A stretch of DNA of 37,416 bases from Polyangiaceae bacterium (lineage in GTDB: Bacteria; Myxococcota; Polyangia; Polyangiales; Polyangiaceae): positions 1 to 37,416 of the forward strand of contig JAICTU010000019.1 of the NCBI GenBank assembly GCA_025936205.1, given 5' to 3'. Every line of letters begins with the position of its first letter. Position 1 is the first letter of the stretch. The notes below the pieces were generated by a model. It searched no databases. It was not told the DNA's origin and saw nothing but the letters and a program-made list of their open reading frames with translations. Both the position numbers and the translations under genes were made by a program. Shown here in pieces: positions 7,500 through 16,290 of the stretch.

Positions 7500-7722
7500 C
7501 CTGCCCTTTCCGCGTACACCTGGGCGCGTGCCCGGGCAACGCCGACCCACTCCCCCGCGAGCAGCGACGCCGGCTCATCCCGGCGAGCTGATCGACGGCT
7601 TCACGCTCGGCGCCTGCATCCACACGGGTCAGATGAGCACGCTGTTCCGGGTGACGAAAGCGGGCCTCGATCGCCTCGCCGCGAGGCCGAGCGTGCACGT
7701 GGTGCGAGTCGCGAAGCGTTGA
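7492..7722 (+). pseudogene. Remnant of a Ser/Thr protein kinase N-terminus
   Basis: A 76-codon open frame ends in a segment from residue 30 (GELIDGFTLGACIHTGQMST then LFRV) that looks like the first two strands and glycine-rich loop of myxobacterial Ser/Thr kinases. It stops before any invariant Lys, HRD or DFG, so it cannot be a working kinase. No continuation in other frames is visible before the next gene at 7745. The first 30 codons are low-complexity Pro/Arg. Likely the leftover of a deleted kinase gene; a fortuitous open frame is the alternative. Confidence 0.4.
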
Positions 7723-7744
7723 GCCCTGCTGCTACTGGCTCTTG

Positions 7745-8533
7745 ATGGCTCGCCCCCACACGTCCATCCTGCACCCCAGGATGAGCCCACCGCGACGACT
7801 GCTGCCCCGGCTGCGTGCGGCGCTGCAGGCAGCCGGTGACCCGACGCGCGCGCTCGCGATGCAGGCCTACATGAAATCGGAGATGCCGTACTGGGGCGTG
7901 GCTGCGCCTCGCGTGCGCGCGCTCTGTCGCGAGTTGTTTGCCTCGTACCCGTTCGAAGACGCCGCGCGCTGGCGCGCGGACGTGCTCGCCCTCTGGCGCT
8001 CGGCCACGCACCGCGAGGAACGCTATGCCGCCCTGGAGCTAGCCGGGCACCGCAAAGCCAAAGCGTTTCAGACCCTGGAAGCGCTGCCGATGTACGAGGA
8101 GATGATCGTCAGCGGGGCCTGGTGGGACTACGTGGACGAGCTGGCGAGCCATGCGATTGGCACACTGCTCGAGCTCTACCCGCGCGAGCTCCGGCGCACG
8201 CTGCGCGACTGGAGCCGCGGAGACGACCTGTGGAGGCGGCGAGCGGCCATTCTGGCGCAGCTCGGCTTCGGCGAGGCGACGGACACGAAGCTGCTGTATG
8301 CGTGCATTCGACCTTCGCTCTCGTCCCGGGAGTTCTTTCTGCGCAAGGCCATCGGCTGGGCGCTGCGCCAGCTGGCCCGCAGCCAGCCGGAGGAGGTGCT
8401 GCGCTACGTCGAGGAGCACGCGGACCAGCTCAGCCCGCTGAGCCGCAGAGAGGCGCTGAAGCACCTCTCTCCTCGCGGTCAGGGCATCACCCGCGGAAAG
8501 GGCGCGGCTTCAGGCGGCAATCGCCGGCAGTAA
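7745..8533 (+). CDS. AlkD-like DNA alkylation repair enzyme (HEAT-repeat glycosylase)
   Basis: The 262-residue protein follows the AlkD/AlkC-type HEAT-repeat family that excises N3- and N7-alkylated purines. Recognisable segments are MQAYMKSEMPYWGV with RVRAL near the N-terminus, HREERYAALEL, then GAWWDYVDELASHAIG with the Trp-Trp and Asp that line the DNA groove. LWRRRAAI and SREFFLRKAIGWALRQ follow, in the expected order. The protein would act in the cytoplasm on DNA in base-excision repair. Start choice is uncertain: ATG 7745 and ATG 7781 are both possible and neither has a good ribosome-binding site. The final 20 residues are a basic tail. Confidence 0.88.
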   Translation: MARPHTSILHPRMSPPRRLLPRLRAALQAAGDPTRALAMQAYMKSEMPYWGVAAPRVRALCRELFASYPFEDAARWRADVLALWRSATHREERYAALELAGHRKAKAFQTLEALPMYEEMIVSGAWWDYVDELASHAIGTLLELYPRELRRTLRDWSRGDDLWRRRAAILAQLGFGEATDTKLLYACIRPSLSSREFFLRKAIGWALRQLARSQPEEVLRYVEEHADQLSPLSRREALKHLSPRGQGITRGKGAASGGNRRQ

Positions 8534-8605
8534 CTCCTCGAGCTGAGCCCAGATGGCGGCAGATCTGTGCGTCTGGAAGGCCGCGCCCGCGTGCCGACGG
8601 ACGCG

Positions 8606-9547
8606 TCAATCGCTCGCGGGCGTGCCGGACGGCACCAGCACGGTGCTGGTCAGCGTGAAGGGAGCCGCGACGACGCCGACGCTGCCGACTTTCGCGCCGG
8701 ACGAGTTGTAGGCGGCGATATCGACGAAGCCCGGCGGCACAAATGAGAAGCCACCCATGCCGGTGTCATCGGTCTCACTGCGAGCGCGGGTCAGTACCCC
8801 GCTCTCCATGTACATCTTCAAGACCTGCCCGGCCCCCTGCCGCATGTCGTAAGCGACACCCGCGGCGGGTGTTCCATCGCAGTCGAGGGCGGTCACGAGC
8901 ACGTGCCCCGAGCCGGGATCGAAGTCCGAGCCCGACGCGCGCACGAGCCCCATGAGCGCCGGCGAGGAGATCAGCGTCAGGGTCAAGGGCTGCGGAAACG
9001 AAGCGACGATCGGCGGATTGAAGAACTGCAGCCAGCGGGCATAGGGAGCAACCTGGCAGCGCTCGTCGGGCGCCTGTGGATCGCAACCGGGCAACAGCCC
9101 GCAGACCTGCGCGCTCGCGGGCCCGAACAGGTTGGGGTCCGTGCAGGGCACGGTGGGCGAGACCAGCTCGAGAAAGCCGTCAAAGCCTGCCCTGCCCGTG
9201 GGCACGTCGAACTCCAGCCCGCCGGCGGCATCCGTCACGCCCGTGAACAACGGGTTCGTGCAGTCCGCGTCGAGCTTGGCGCACACGCGCCCGCGCAGCC
9301 CGGCGAGCGGTATCGCACAGCCCTGCAAGGCGTCGCAGGCGAGTATACGGACGTGAGCCAGCGAGGCCTGGGGCGCGCTCGGAGCCGGGGGTGAGGTCAA
9401 GCAGGCCCAGTTGGCGCTCGTCGGATCGTCCGGCTGCGCCTGCGCGACCTGCGTGACGAGCTGTGGATCATCGGGGAACTCCACGAGCGCTGCACAGCCG
9501 AGCGCACCGGGCGCCAGCAGCGCGAGCGCGGCGAGCCGCACGTGCAT
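8606..9547 (-). CDS. Surface lipoprotein, partner of the TPR protein (paralogue of 16291-17166)
   Basis: The 313-residue product begins with a short signal peptide and a lipobox ending at Cys18 (GALGC). The body alternates short strands in a beta-sandwich-like pattern with paired Cys residues and two carboxypeptidase-regulatory-like segments: a TDAAGGLEFDVPTG stretch and, near the C-terminus, TGMGGFSFVPPGFVDI. Function is unknown. Its ATG overlaps the stop of the upstream TPR gene by one base (TGATG), implying translational coupling. The lipoprotein encoded at 16291-17166 shares the same order of motifs (WxC, ...GFDGFLEL, LDCDGTPAAGVAYD, GxGGF), so the two are paralogues. It would be anchored in the outer membrane. 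Confidence 0.72.
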   Translation of the reverse strand: MHVRLAALALLAPGALGCAALVEFPDDPQLVTQVAQAQPDDPTSANWACLTSPPAPSAPQASLAHVRILACDALQGCAIPLAGLRGRVCAKLDADCTNPLFTGVTDAAGGLEFDVPTGRAGFDGFLELVSPTVPCTDPNLFGPASAQVCGLLPGCDPQAPDERCQVAPYARWLQFFNPPIVASFPQPLTLTLISSPALMGLVRASGSDFDPGSGHVLVTALDCDGTPAAGVAYDMRQGAGQVLKMYMESGVLTRARSETDDTGMGGFSFVPPGFVDIAAYNSSGAKVGSVGVVAAPFTLTSTVLVPSGTPASD

Positions 9548-10389
9548 CAGAAGCCTCCCGAAAGCTGGAGGCCGAGCTCCGAGGCGCTGGTCAGCGCCGT
9601 GACCCGCAGCGCGGTGGGCGCCGGCTGTTCCGTGGATCCACCCGAGGTGAGCCAGAGGGCGGCGCCCGTCGCCATCAAGCCGAGCCCGGCGGAAACGCCG
9701 GCGGTCGCGATGGTCGCATGCGTGGAGGCCGCCTTTGCGGCATCGACCCCGCGCTGTGAGCGGCAGCGGTTTTCGTCGCAGAGCTCGTTGGCGCGATCGG
9801 CGTCCTTCATGACCCAGAGCCCGAAGCCGAGCCCCACTCCCAGACTCGCGACGCCGGCAGCGCCCACGACGAGGCCTGCCACTCGCGAAGCTGACCAACC
9901 CGGCGCGGCCTCGCTCGGCGCTGCCAGGGCGACGGGCTTGGCTGCCGGCGGCGCTGCCGGTGCGGGCGCGCTCGCGGGTGCAGGAGTGGTCGCGCTCACC
10001 GCCAGCTCCGCCTCGCGCAGCTCCCCCAGGCGGGTGTTGGCGATGCGGATGTAGGCCGGGCTGGCTCCGGGATCGGACAGGTAACGGCGATAGGCCGCGA
10101 TCGCGAGCGGCCGATCCCGCAGCCCGAGATCGTACACGCGCGCGATGTTGTACAGAGCCTCGGCGCTGGGCGCGCTGTCATATGCCATCTGGTAGAGCGC
10201 CACTGCCTGCGCGTAATCCCGCTTGCCGTAGGCTTCGAAGGCGCGCGCCGCGTAGTCCTCCGCCTGTACCACGGACGGCGCAGCACCGGCCGGGCTTTGC
10301 GCGAGCGCGGGGGCTGCAAAACAGAGCGGCAGCGTCAGAGCGATCCGACATGCCCAGCTCGCTTTCCGATGATGCAGGTCGATTGCCAT
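9547..10389 (-). CDS. TPR membrane protein with two-helix, Cys-pair C-terminal module
   Basis: The 280-residue protein has a signal peptide (cleavage after about Ala30), TPR-like repeats over about 42-128 and a Pro/Ala linker. The C-terminal module has two membrane helices (about 168-194 and 226-248) joined by a loop with Cys204 and Cys209. TPRs usually bind protein partners; here they would lie in the periplasm. Three bases separate it from the upstream DUF4388 gene, and its stop overlaps the start of the downstream lipoprotein gene, so the three form one operon. The same two-helix/Cys-pair module occurs in the proteins at 17148-18170 and 32061-33029. The precise function is unknown. Confidence 0.75.
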   Translation of the reverse strand: MAIDLHHRKASWACRIALTLPLCFAAPALAQSPAGAAPSVVQAEDYAARAFEAYGKRDYAQAVALYQMAYDSAPSAEALYNIARVYDLGLRDRPLAIAAYRRYLSDPGASPAYIRIANTRLGELREAELAVSATTPAPASAPAPAAPPAAKPVALAAPSEAAPGWSASRVAGLVVGAAGVASLGVGLGFGLWVMKDADRANELCDENRCRSQRGVDAAKAASTHATIATAGVSAGLGLMATGAALWLTSGGSTEQPAPTALRVTALTSASELGLQLSGGF

Positions 10390-10392
10390 TGC

Positions 10393-11682
10393 CTACTCCA
10401 CGATCGGCATACGAGGGGTCTGCTCGTCGATGATCTGCATGCGCGGCGCCGTTCGAGCTGCCGCCTCGGTGTCCGGGGCCGCTTCCGGGTGGGGCGCGCG
10501 GCGCTGATGCGCAGGCACGGCGCTCGCGGCGGGAGCGGCTGGAATCGCCGGCACTCCCGCGCCGGGGCCGCTCGTCGCGGACGTCTTGGTCGCAGGTGCC
10601 GGGGCGAGCTCGCGCACGGGCTGCACGGGTTCGCGGTCCGCCGCAGGGGGCGCCGCCGCCAACGACTCGATGTTCGCCAGCGGAGCCGGGCTCGCCGGCG
10701 CGGGGGTGGCCGCGCTGGGTGCGCTGGCCGATCCCTGGATTGCTCCCAGCGACAGCCAGCCGATGCAGCCCAGCGCGGCGAGCCCGCCGAGCCCAGCACC
10801 CATGCGCTTGCGCCGCTGCGAGACGGCGGACGGGTTGGCCGCACCCGAGTGCAAGAAACTCAACATCATCGGCCCGGTCGAAAGCGCACCGGGCGCGCGA
10901 GACGCTTCTGGCAGCAGGCTCGGTTCTGCCGCAACGCACAGCTGGCCCTGATCGATCAGCCGCGCTACGGCGGAGAGCGCTTCGAGATCACCTTGGTCGC
11001 TGGCGTCCAGAAAGTCGCGCAGCGTGCTGGGCAGGATGAACTGGTGCAACAGCGCGCGATCTCTGGCGCTGAGCGGCGCTTCGGCGAGCTCGGACGCCGC
11101 CCGATAACGCCCGTCGCCCAGCCGCGCCAGCAGCGCGTGGACTTCGTCCATCCGGCGCGCGCCGTTCAGCAGTAGCGCCGAGGTGCTCTCGAAGATGGTG
11201 CGCGCGCGCGGCACGGCGACGAACTCGGCGAGCACGCGGCCGCTCTTCAGCGCCAGCGCGCGATACAACGCGAGCTCGCCGTGCAGCCGACCGCTCTCGG
11301 CGTCAACGATCTCGCCATCCGCGCACCAGATGCGGCTCTCCGAGCCGTGCTGCGAGATCGTGATCACGCCGTCTCGCCGAGCCAGCGTCAGCGTCTGGAT
11401 CAAATCGGCGAGCGCGATGTCCCTCAGGCTGCCGTTGAACCCCGCCGCCCTGCCCTCGCCGACCGCGATACCCTGCGGAGCCAGCGTCTGGCGCAAATGC
11501 TCGTCGAACGCCTCGATCGCCGAATGCCTGAACCTCAGCACCCAGTCTCGCAGGCAGTCCTGCGACAGACCGTGCCGAGCACAGGCATCGCTCACACTTA
11601 GCGCGCCGCTCATCACCTCGCGGACAAGGCTGGCCTGATCTTGTTCGCTCCATGCCCCCCCCGGACTGCTGTTTCGGGGCAT
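10393..11682 (-). CDS. Membrane-anchored DUF4388 protein with N-terminal helix-turn-helix
   Basis: The 429-residue product has three parts. Residues about 27-52 (LSVSDACARHGLSQDCLRDW) read like a helix-turn-helix of the transposase/DUF1153 type. Residues about 82-185 are a DUF4388 domain, opening with GFNGSLRDIALADLIQTLTL and a DGVITI strand; this domain is common in myxobacterial signalling proteins and usually of unknown partner. A basic stop-transfer RRKR precedes one membrane helix (about 294-314), and the rest is a Pro/Ala-rich periplasmic tail. The predicted topology puts the HTH in the cytoplasm, so it may be a membrane-bound one-component sensor. It is the first gene of a three-gene operon with the TPR protein and the lipoprotein. 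Confidence 0.75.
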   Translation of the reverse strand: MPRNSSPGGAWSEQDQASLVREVMSGALSVSDACARHGLSQDCLRDWVLRFRHSAIEAFDEHLRQTLAPQGIAVGEGRAAGFNGSLRDIALADLIQTLTLARRDGVITISQHGSESRIWCADGEIVDAESGRLHGELALYRALALKSGRVLAEFVAVPRARTIFESTSALLLNGARRMDEVHALLARLGDGRYRAASELAEAPLSARDRALLHQFILPSTLRDFLDASDQGDLEALSAVARLIDQGQLCVAAEPSLLPEASRAPGALSTGPMMLSFLHSGAANPSAVSQRRKRMGAGLGGLAALGCIGWLSLGAIQGSASAPSAATPAPASPAPLANIESLAAAPPAADREPVQPVRELAPAPATKTSATSGPGAGVPAIPAAPAASAVPAHQRRAPHPEAAPDTEAAARTAPRMQIIDEQTPRMPIVE

Positions 11683-11812
11683 ACGGATCGCAACGGGTTG
11701 ATGGACGGTGTATGCAACGGCCCGCGGCTATCGAACTAAAGAGAGGCTCCGCTTTTCGACCCGAGCTGAATCGTGTTTCACCGCATTGCAGCACCGACGC
11801 TGCCGGCTGCGC

Positions 11813-12808
11813 TCACCAGTCGGCGTCCGGTCCGGCAGCGTAGCTGGCCCGGATCCAGTCGTCGTGAAGCGCCGCGGAATACACGCGAAAATCGAGGATC
11901 TTGCCCACGAACGGCGGGTCCTCGATGTGCTGCGATCGACCGAGCCAGTTGTTCCAGTCGCAAGGACCGGTGCGACCCGTGCAGGTGGTGATCTGCGAGA
12001 GCGAACCCGTGAATGAGCCCGACTGGACGAGATCACCGTTCTGATAGAGCCGGAGCAGATTTGCGTCGTCATCCACCACGGCCACGAGTTGCACCGGCAC
12101 TCCGACGGACATGCTGCTCGGCCCGAGCAGTGTCGCTCCCGTGCAACTCTCGCACAGCAACTCCATTTTGCCGGACTGGTTCCTGGGCGTGAGCCAGAGC
12201 GAAGTTGCGTCCAGGTCCACCGCGCACTGCTGCCCTTCGACGGTGGTCGGGTTGCGACCGAGGTCGAAGATGCGCTGCCACTGCGCCGTGGTCGCGCTCG
12301 GATTGCTCACATCCCAGCTCGCCCAGATCTCCAAGCTCGCATTGCTCAAGTTCCCGAGCAACCCGTTCGGCAAGTCGATGTACTGCCCCGGACTGCCGCC
12401 CGCGAGCACGGCGGCCCCATCGCTGAACGTCGCGCCGACCGACGTGGCATCTTCTCCGCCTGCCGAATCGCGGAGCGGCGCCAGCGCATCGAACCGGTAG
12501 CGATGCACCAGCGCAGAGCTCAGCGCGACCTGGACCGGATCGGGAGGGCCGAGGACGCCGGCGTCTCGGGCCTGGCCCGCGTCCGGCGGCGTGCTCGCGC
12601 TGCCCCCCGAGCCACCGCTGCTCGCGTGCCCGCCGGCGTCCCGATCCGAGGCGACGCTGGCGTCCGGCTCCACATTGCCGCCTTCCGACGAGCCAGCGCG
12701 CTGCTTGCCGACGTAAAATTGGTCCGTCAGCAGCTGAGGACACGCCATCAGCAGCGCAGGTAGCAGGACGCAGGCCGACTTCGGAAACAGCGCGCGGCGG
12801 CCCAGCAT
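11813..12808 (-). CDS. LamG-domain surface lipoprotein
   Basis: The 331-residue product starts with a lipoprotein signal peptide whose lipobox ends at Cys23 (ALLMAC). A Gly/Ser/Asp-rich linker runs to about residue 90, then a LamG/concanavalin-like jelly roll follows (about 100-330): HRYRFD, SLEIWASWDV, WQRIFDLGRN, LRLYQNGDLV and VGKILDFRVYSAAL in the canonical order. Such domains bind glycans or proteins and have no catalytic residues. It is probably exposed at the cell surface as an adhesin. The frame stays open upstream to 13204, but the start at 12808 is preferred because it gives an ideal signal peptide. Divergent from the CE15 gene. Confidence 0.8.
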   Translation of the reverse strand: MLGRRALFPKSACVLLPALLMACPQLLTDQFYVGKQRAGSSEGGNVEPDASVASDRDAGGHASSGGSGGSASTPPDAGQARDAGVLGPPDPVQVALSSALVHRYRFDALAPLRDSAGGEDATSVGATFSDGAAVLAGGSPGQYIDLPNGLLGNLSNASLEIWASWDVSNPSATTAQWQRIFDLGRNPTTVEGQQCAVDLDATSLWLTPRNQSGKMELLCESCTGATLLGPSSMSVGVPVQLVAVVDDDANLLRLYQNGDLVQSGSFTGSLSQITTCTGRTGPCDWNNWLGRSQHIEDPPFVGKILDFRVYSAALHDDWIRASYAAGPDADW

Positions 12809-13183
12809 CACCTGAAAGCCTGACACTCTCGAGCGCCTCGACAAGGCACGCCTGGCGTCGGACGTCGGCGCAGGTACGAGCGGCGCGCCCCTTTGCGCCC
12901 TCCGGGTTCGAAAGCTCCCTTTGCCAGCAACCCGGCAAAATAGCACATGGCCGAGTGCCCGCTTCGCGGACTCCGCTTTGCGAAAAAGGCCCGCCGTTTT
13001 CACGAAAATGCCCGGACAGGGCGGGCGGCGCCCGTGGGATCCGCGTGCTGCGCCGGAAACCCACCGGCAAAAAAGGCCCGGCTCAACGCCGACAAAAAAA
13101 TGAGAGGCTGTGACCCGAATCTTCGGCGGGCGCATCGCGCAGCAGCCCGCGTCCCCCCGACCCTCGGCGTTGAAGGAGAACCT
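12809..13183. other. Intergenic region with repeated A-tracts
   Basis: No gene is supported. The interval between the divergent LamG and CE15 genes has several A-tracts in otherwise GC-rich DNA. AAAAAGGCCCG occurs exactly twice (12983-12993, 13070-13080), with a variant AAAATGCCCGG near 13006 and another A-tract at 13093. It may hold promoters or binding sites for both genes. Confidence 0.45.
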
Positions 13184-14584
13184 GTGGCTTTCCGGTCGAT
13201 ACATCGTTCCTTGCTCGGTGGTTTTTCATGGACGGCGTGCAACGCTGCTGGTGCCCTTCGCCCTCTCCTGCTCCAGTGATGAAGGTGACGGGGGCCAGCC
13301 ACCCACGCCGCCCTTCAATCAGGGCAATCTGCCGAACCAGCCCCGCACCACCGACGTGAGCCAGCGTCCCGAAGGCGGTGGAAGCGATACTCAGGCCCCC
13401 ACGCCGACCGGCACTGCCGACAACCCCAATGAAGGCCAGCCCGTCAACGCGCCGATCGCCGACGCAACGCCAGCGCGGGTCAGCTACGGCAGAACACCAA
13501 CCTGCCCGACCCGTTCACGATGCACGACGGGACTCGCATCACCACCAAGGCTCAGTGGGAGTGCCGGCGCAACGAGATCGCGAAGGACATCGAGCAGTTT
13601 GAAATTGGGCCCAAGCCCGAGTCGCCGGCGGTCAACGCCACCCTGAACGGCAACACGCTGAGCGTGAACGTCACCACCGGGGCGGGCTCGATCACGCTCA
13701 CCTCGAACGTGACCCGCGTCAACGGCGCCGCGGGGCCGGGCTGCGTCGCGATCGGCATGGGCGGCAACTCCAGCCTGATCAGCGGCTGCGTGCAGGTGCC
13801 GTTCAACAACAACCAGGTCGTGAACCTCAACTACAACGGCACGGTCAACAACAACGATCCGTTCTACACCGTCTACCCCGAGCTCCGCGGCAAGATCGCG
13901 AACTACGCCGCGTGGTCGTGGGGCATCAGCCGCCTGATCGACGGCATCAATCAGGTCAAAGACCAGCTGAATGTCGACACCACCCGCATCGGCGTGCACG
14001 GCTGTTCTGCCTCCGGCAAGATGGCCTTGTTCGGCGGTGCCTTCGATGAGCGCGTCGCCCTGACCGTCGTCCAGGAATCGGGCGGCGGCGGCATCAACTC
14101 CTGGCGGCTATCGCAGGCCTTCGTGGACCGCACGGGTACGCAGATCGAGAAGATCGACAACACCAACTACAGCTGGTTCCTGCAGAGCATGCAGCGCCAG
14201 AACCCCAGCATGTTGCCGCATGATCACCACGAGCTGATCGCGATGATCGCGCCGCGAGCGGTCGTGATCCTGGGGAACCGGAACTACGAGTGGCTGGGCG
14301 ACGAGTCCGGCTACAAGTCGACGAAGGCCGCTCAGCAGGTCTTCGACGCGTTGGGCGTGAGCGCCAACTTCGGCTACGATTTCACCACCGATCACGACCA
14401 TTGCAGCGCGGCGGCCAGCCAGGTCACCACGGCGAACGCCTTTGTGAACAAGTTCCCGCGGGGGCAGGACGCCAATACCAACATCGCCATCGCACCCGAC
14501 GCGAACCCGCACCAGGCCGGGCAAGCCACGTTCGACCTCGACGCGACCCAGGCGATCAACTGGACAACCCCCACCTTGCAATGA
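13184..14584 (+). pseudogene. Glucuronoyl esterase (CE15 family) lipoprotein, frameshifted
   Basis: The C-terminal 354 codons (from 13520) form a convincing CE15 esterase. The nucleophile sits in HGCSASGKMALFGGAFDE (Ser163 counted from 13520), the acid in VVQESGGGG (Glu186), and a His next to Cys near the end (His294-Cys295). These enzymes cut the ester between 4-O-methyl-glucuronic acid of xylan and lignin. The family's N-terminal part is in two frames: a Cys-led Gly/Pro linker in one frame runs into QNTNLPDPFTMHDGT in another, near 13489. One missing C in the GGC-AGA region would restore a continuous frame. A second shift is possible near 13240, since the best ribosome-binding site (AAGGAGA, 13173-13179) leads a GTG at 13184 that is out of frame with the lipobox-like Cys. 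This is either a real mutation or a sequencing error. Confidence 0.75.
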
Positions 14585-14737
14585 GCGGGGCTGGCCTCGG
14601 CTGAGCGATTCCGCGAAAATTTTGCGCGCCTCTGAAGAGAGGACGGCGGCCCCCGCCCTCTGCGCTGGGGCGATTCGACGCTTCCGGCGCGGATCGATCT
14701 GATGCATGGTACGGCCACGGCTGGAGGCCGGATTTGC

Positions 14738-16219
14738 ATGAAAGCGCAGCGTGAGACAGTGATGGGGATGCTACGAGAGCGCGTGAGCGCGCTGCGGCTG
14801 CGTGAGTGCGGCTTGGGCCTGATGGCGGCAACGCTGCTCGCGGCCTGCTCCGGGTGTTCCAGCGATGATATGTCTACGAAGTCGACGGCCCAGGCCAACC
14901 AGCCCTCCGCCTTGGGCTCGCCGCCGGACACGAGCACCGGGGCGCAGCCCGGAGCCATGCCGACAGAAGTGGCGACGCCCAGCGCCAACGGCCCGGCGCA
15001 GGAAGCCCCCGTGCAACCCACCGGGCTCGTGCCGCCGGCAGTGACGGGCGATACCAACACCGGGACGGCACAGATGCCGGTTCCAGCGGGTCCGCAGCAC
15101 TGGGTAGGGACCTGGACTGCCTCGCCGTATTTTGATTCCGGCAACCAGCCGCCCGCGCCGCTCTCGAACGCCGTGCTGCGGCAGATCGCGCACGTGTCGA
15201 TGGGCGGCAGCCAGCTGCGCGTGCAGTTCTCGAACCTGAACGGCAACGGCCCCGTCACGATCAACGCGGCTCACATCGCGCGCTGCAATGCGGCGCCCGC
15301 CGTCGACAGCACGATCGACGTGGCCACGGACAAGGCCCTCGCCTTCTCCGGGATGCCCTCGGTGACGATCCCGCAAGGCCAGGAGATCTGGTCCGATCCC
15401 ATCGACTTCACGGTGCCGTCGCTGGGCAACATCACCATCACGACCGCGTTCGGAAATGTGCCCGGCAACGTCATGGGGCACTCGGGCTCGCGCACGACCT
15501 CGTACATCCAGGGCGCCAGCAACAACGTGAGCGCGGCCAGCATGGCCGGAGCGCAAACGACCGACCATTGGTATTACATCTCGGGCATCGACGTGATGGC
15601 AGACGCGACGGCGGTCGGTGCCGTCGCGATCGGTGACTCGATCACGGACGGCCGCGGTACCGACACCAACCGCAACAACCGCTGGACGGACATCCTCTCG
15701 GCACGCCTGCAAGCGGATGCCTCGACCGCACATGTGTCGATGATGAATCAGGGCATCGGCGCAACCAACCTGGTAGGCAACAGCGGCACGGCGGCTCAAG
15801 CTCGCTTCAACCGCGACGTGCTCGGCCAGAGCGGTGTTCGCTATGCGATCGTGTTCGACGGCGTGAACGACATCGGCGGCAACGCGCAGTTCGCGCCGAT
15901 GAAGGCAGCGTACGACGATCTGATCGCGCGAGCTCACGCCAAGGGCGTGTTGATCTACGGCGCCACGATCCTGCCGTTCGGCGGCAACAGCTACTACACC
16001 GCCGCGCACGAGAACGTGCGCCAGCAAGTGAACGCCTACATCCGGAGCGGTGTGTTCGACGGCGTGATCGAGTTCGAGGCGGCCGTCACCGACGGCGGCA
16101 ATCCCCCGAAGCTGCAGGCCGCCTTCGCTGCCTGGGCCCAGCAGGACGGGCTGCATCCCGGTCCAGCGGGCTATCAGAAGATGGGCGACAGCGTGGATCT
16201 GAGCCTGTTCACCAAGTAG
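14738..16219 (+). CDS. SGNH/GDSL esterase lipoprotein
   Basis: The 493-residue product has an N-terminal lipoprotein signal (lipobox LLAAC, Cys37), a Thr/Pro-rich linker to about 115, an accessory beta domain, and an SGNH hydrolase domain. Block I is IGDSITDG with the nucleophile Ser301; block III is DGVNDIGG; block V is DGLHPGPAGY with Asp470 and His473. These enzymes act as carbohydrate or lipid esterases; the neighbouring CE15 gene makes a polysaccharide deacetylase-type role plausible. GGAGG sits ten bases before the ATG at 14738, deciding the start; a later ATG at 14768 is a weaker choice. The protein should be surface-anchored. Confidence 0.88.
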   Translation: MKAQRETVMGMLRERVSALRLRECGLGLMAATLLAACSGCSSDDMSTKSTAQANQPSALGSPPDTSTGAQPGAMPTEVATPSANGPAQEAPVQPTGLVPPAVTGDTNTGTAQMPVPAGPQHWVGTWTASPYFDSGNQPPAPLSNAVLRQIAHVSMGGSQLRVQFSNLNGNGPVTINAAHIARCNAAPAVDSTIDVATDKALAFSGMPSVTIPQGQEIWSDPIDFTVPSLGNITITTAFGNVPGNVMGHSGSRTTSYIQGASNNVSAASMAGAQTTDHWYYISGIDVMADATAVGAVAIGDSITDGRGTDTNRNNRWTDILSARLQADASTAHVSMMNQGIGATNLVGNSGTAAQARFNRDVLGQSGVRYAIVFDGVNDIGGNAQFAPMKAAYDDLIARAHAKGVLIYGATILPFGGNSYYTAAHENVRQQVNAYIRSGVFDGVIEFEAAVTDGGNPPKLQAAFAAWAQQDGLHPGPAGYQKMGDSVDLSLFTK

Positions 16220-16256
16220 TACCGCTGGCAGCGCTGAGCGGGCACATACTGGGGCG

Positions 16257-16287
16257 CTGGAGGGCGCGGCAGAGCCGAGCCCTCCAG
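16257..16287. terminator. Bidirectional terminator between convergent genes
   Basis: CTGGAGGGC and GCCCTCCAG form a 9-bp stem; inside it, one G-A mismatch is followed by four more pairs (CGGC/GCCG) around an AGA loop. It lies between the stop codons of the SGNH esterase and the minus-strand lipoprotein and can serve both. Confidence 0.6.
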
Positions 16288-16290
16288 TAC

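Noticed and set aside
14771..16156. Long minus-strand frame opposite the SGNH esterase
   Set aside because: The plus-strand frame holds all SGNH blocks and a lipobox, so the antisense frame is a by-product of codon bias.
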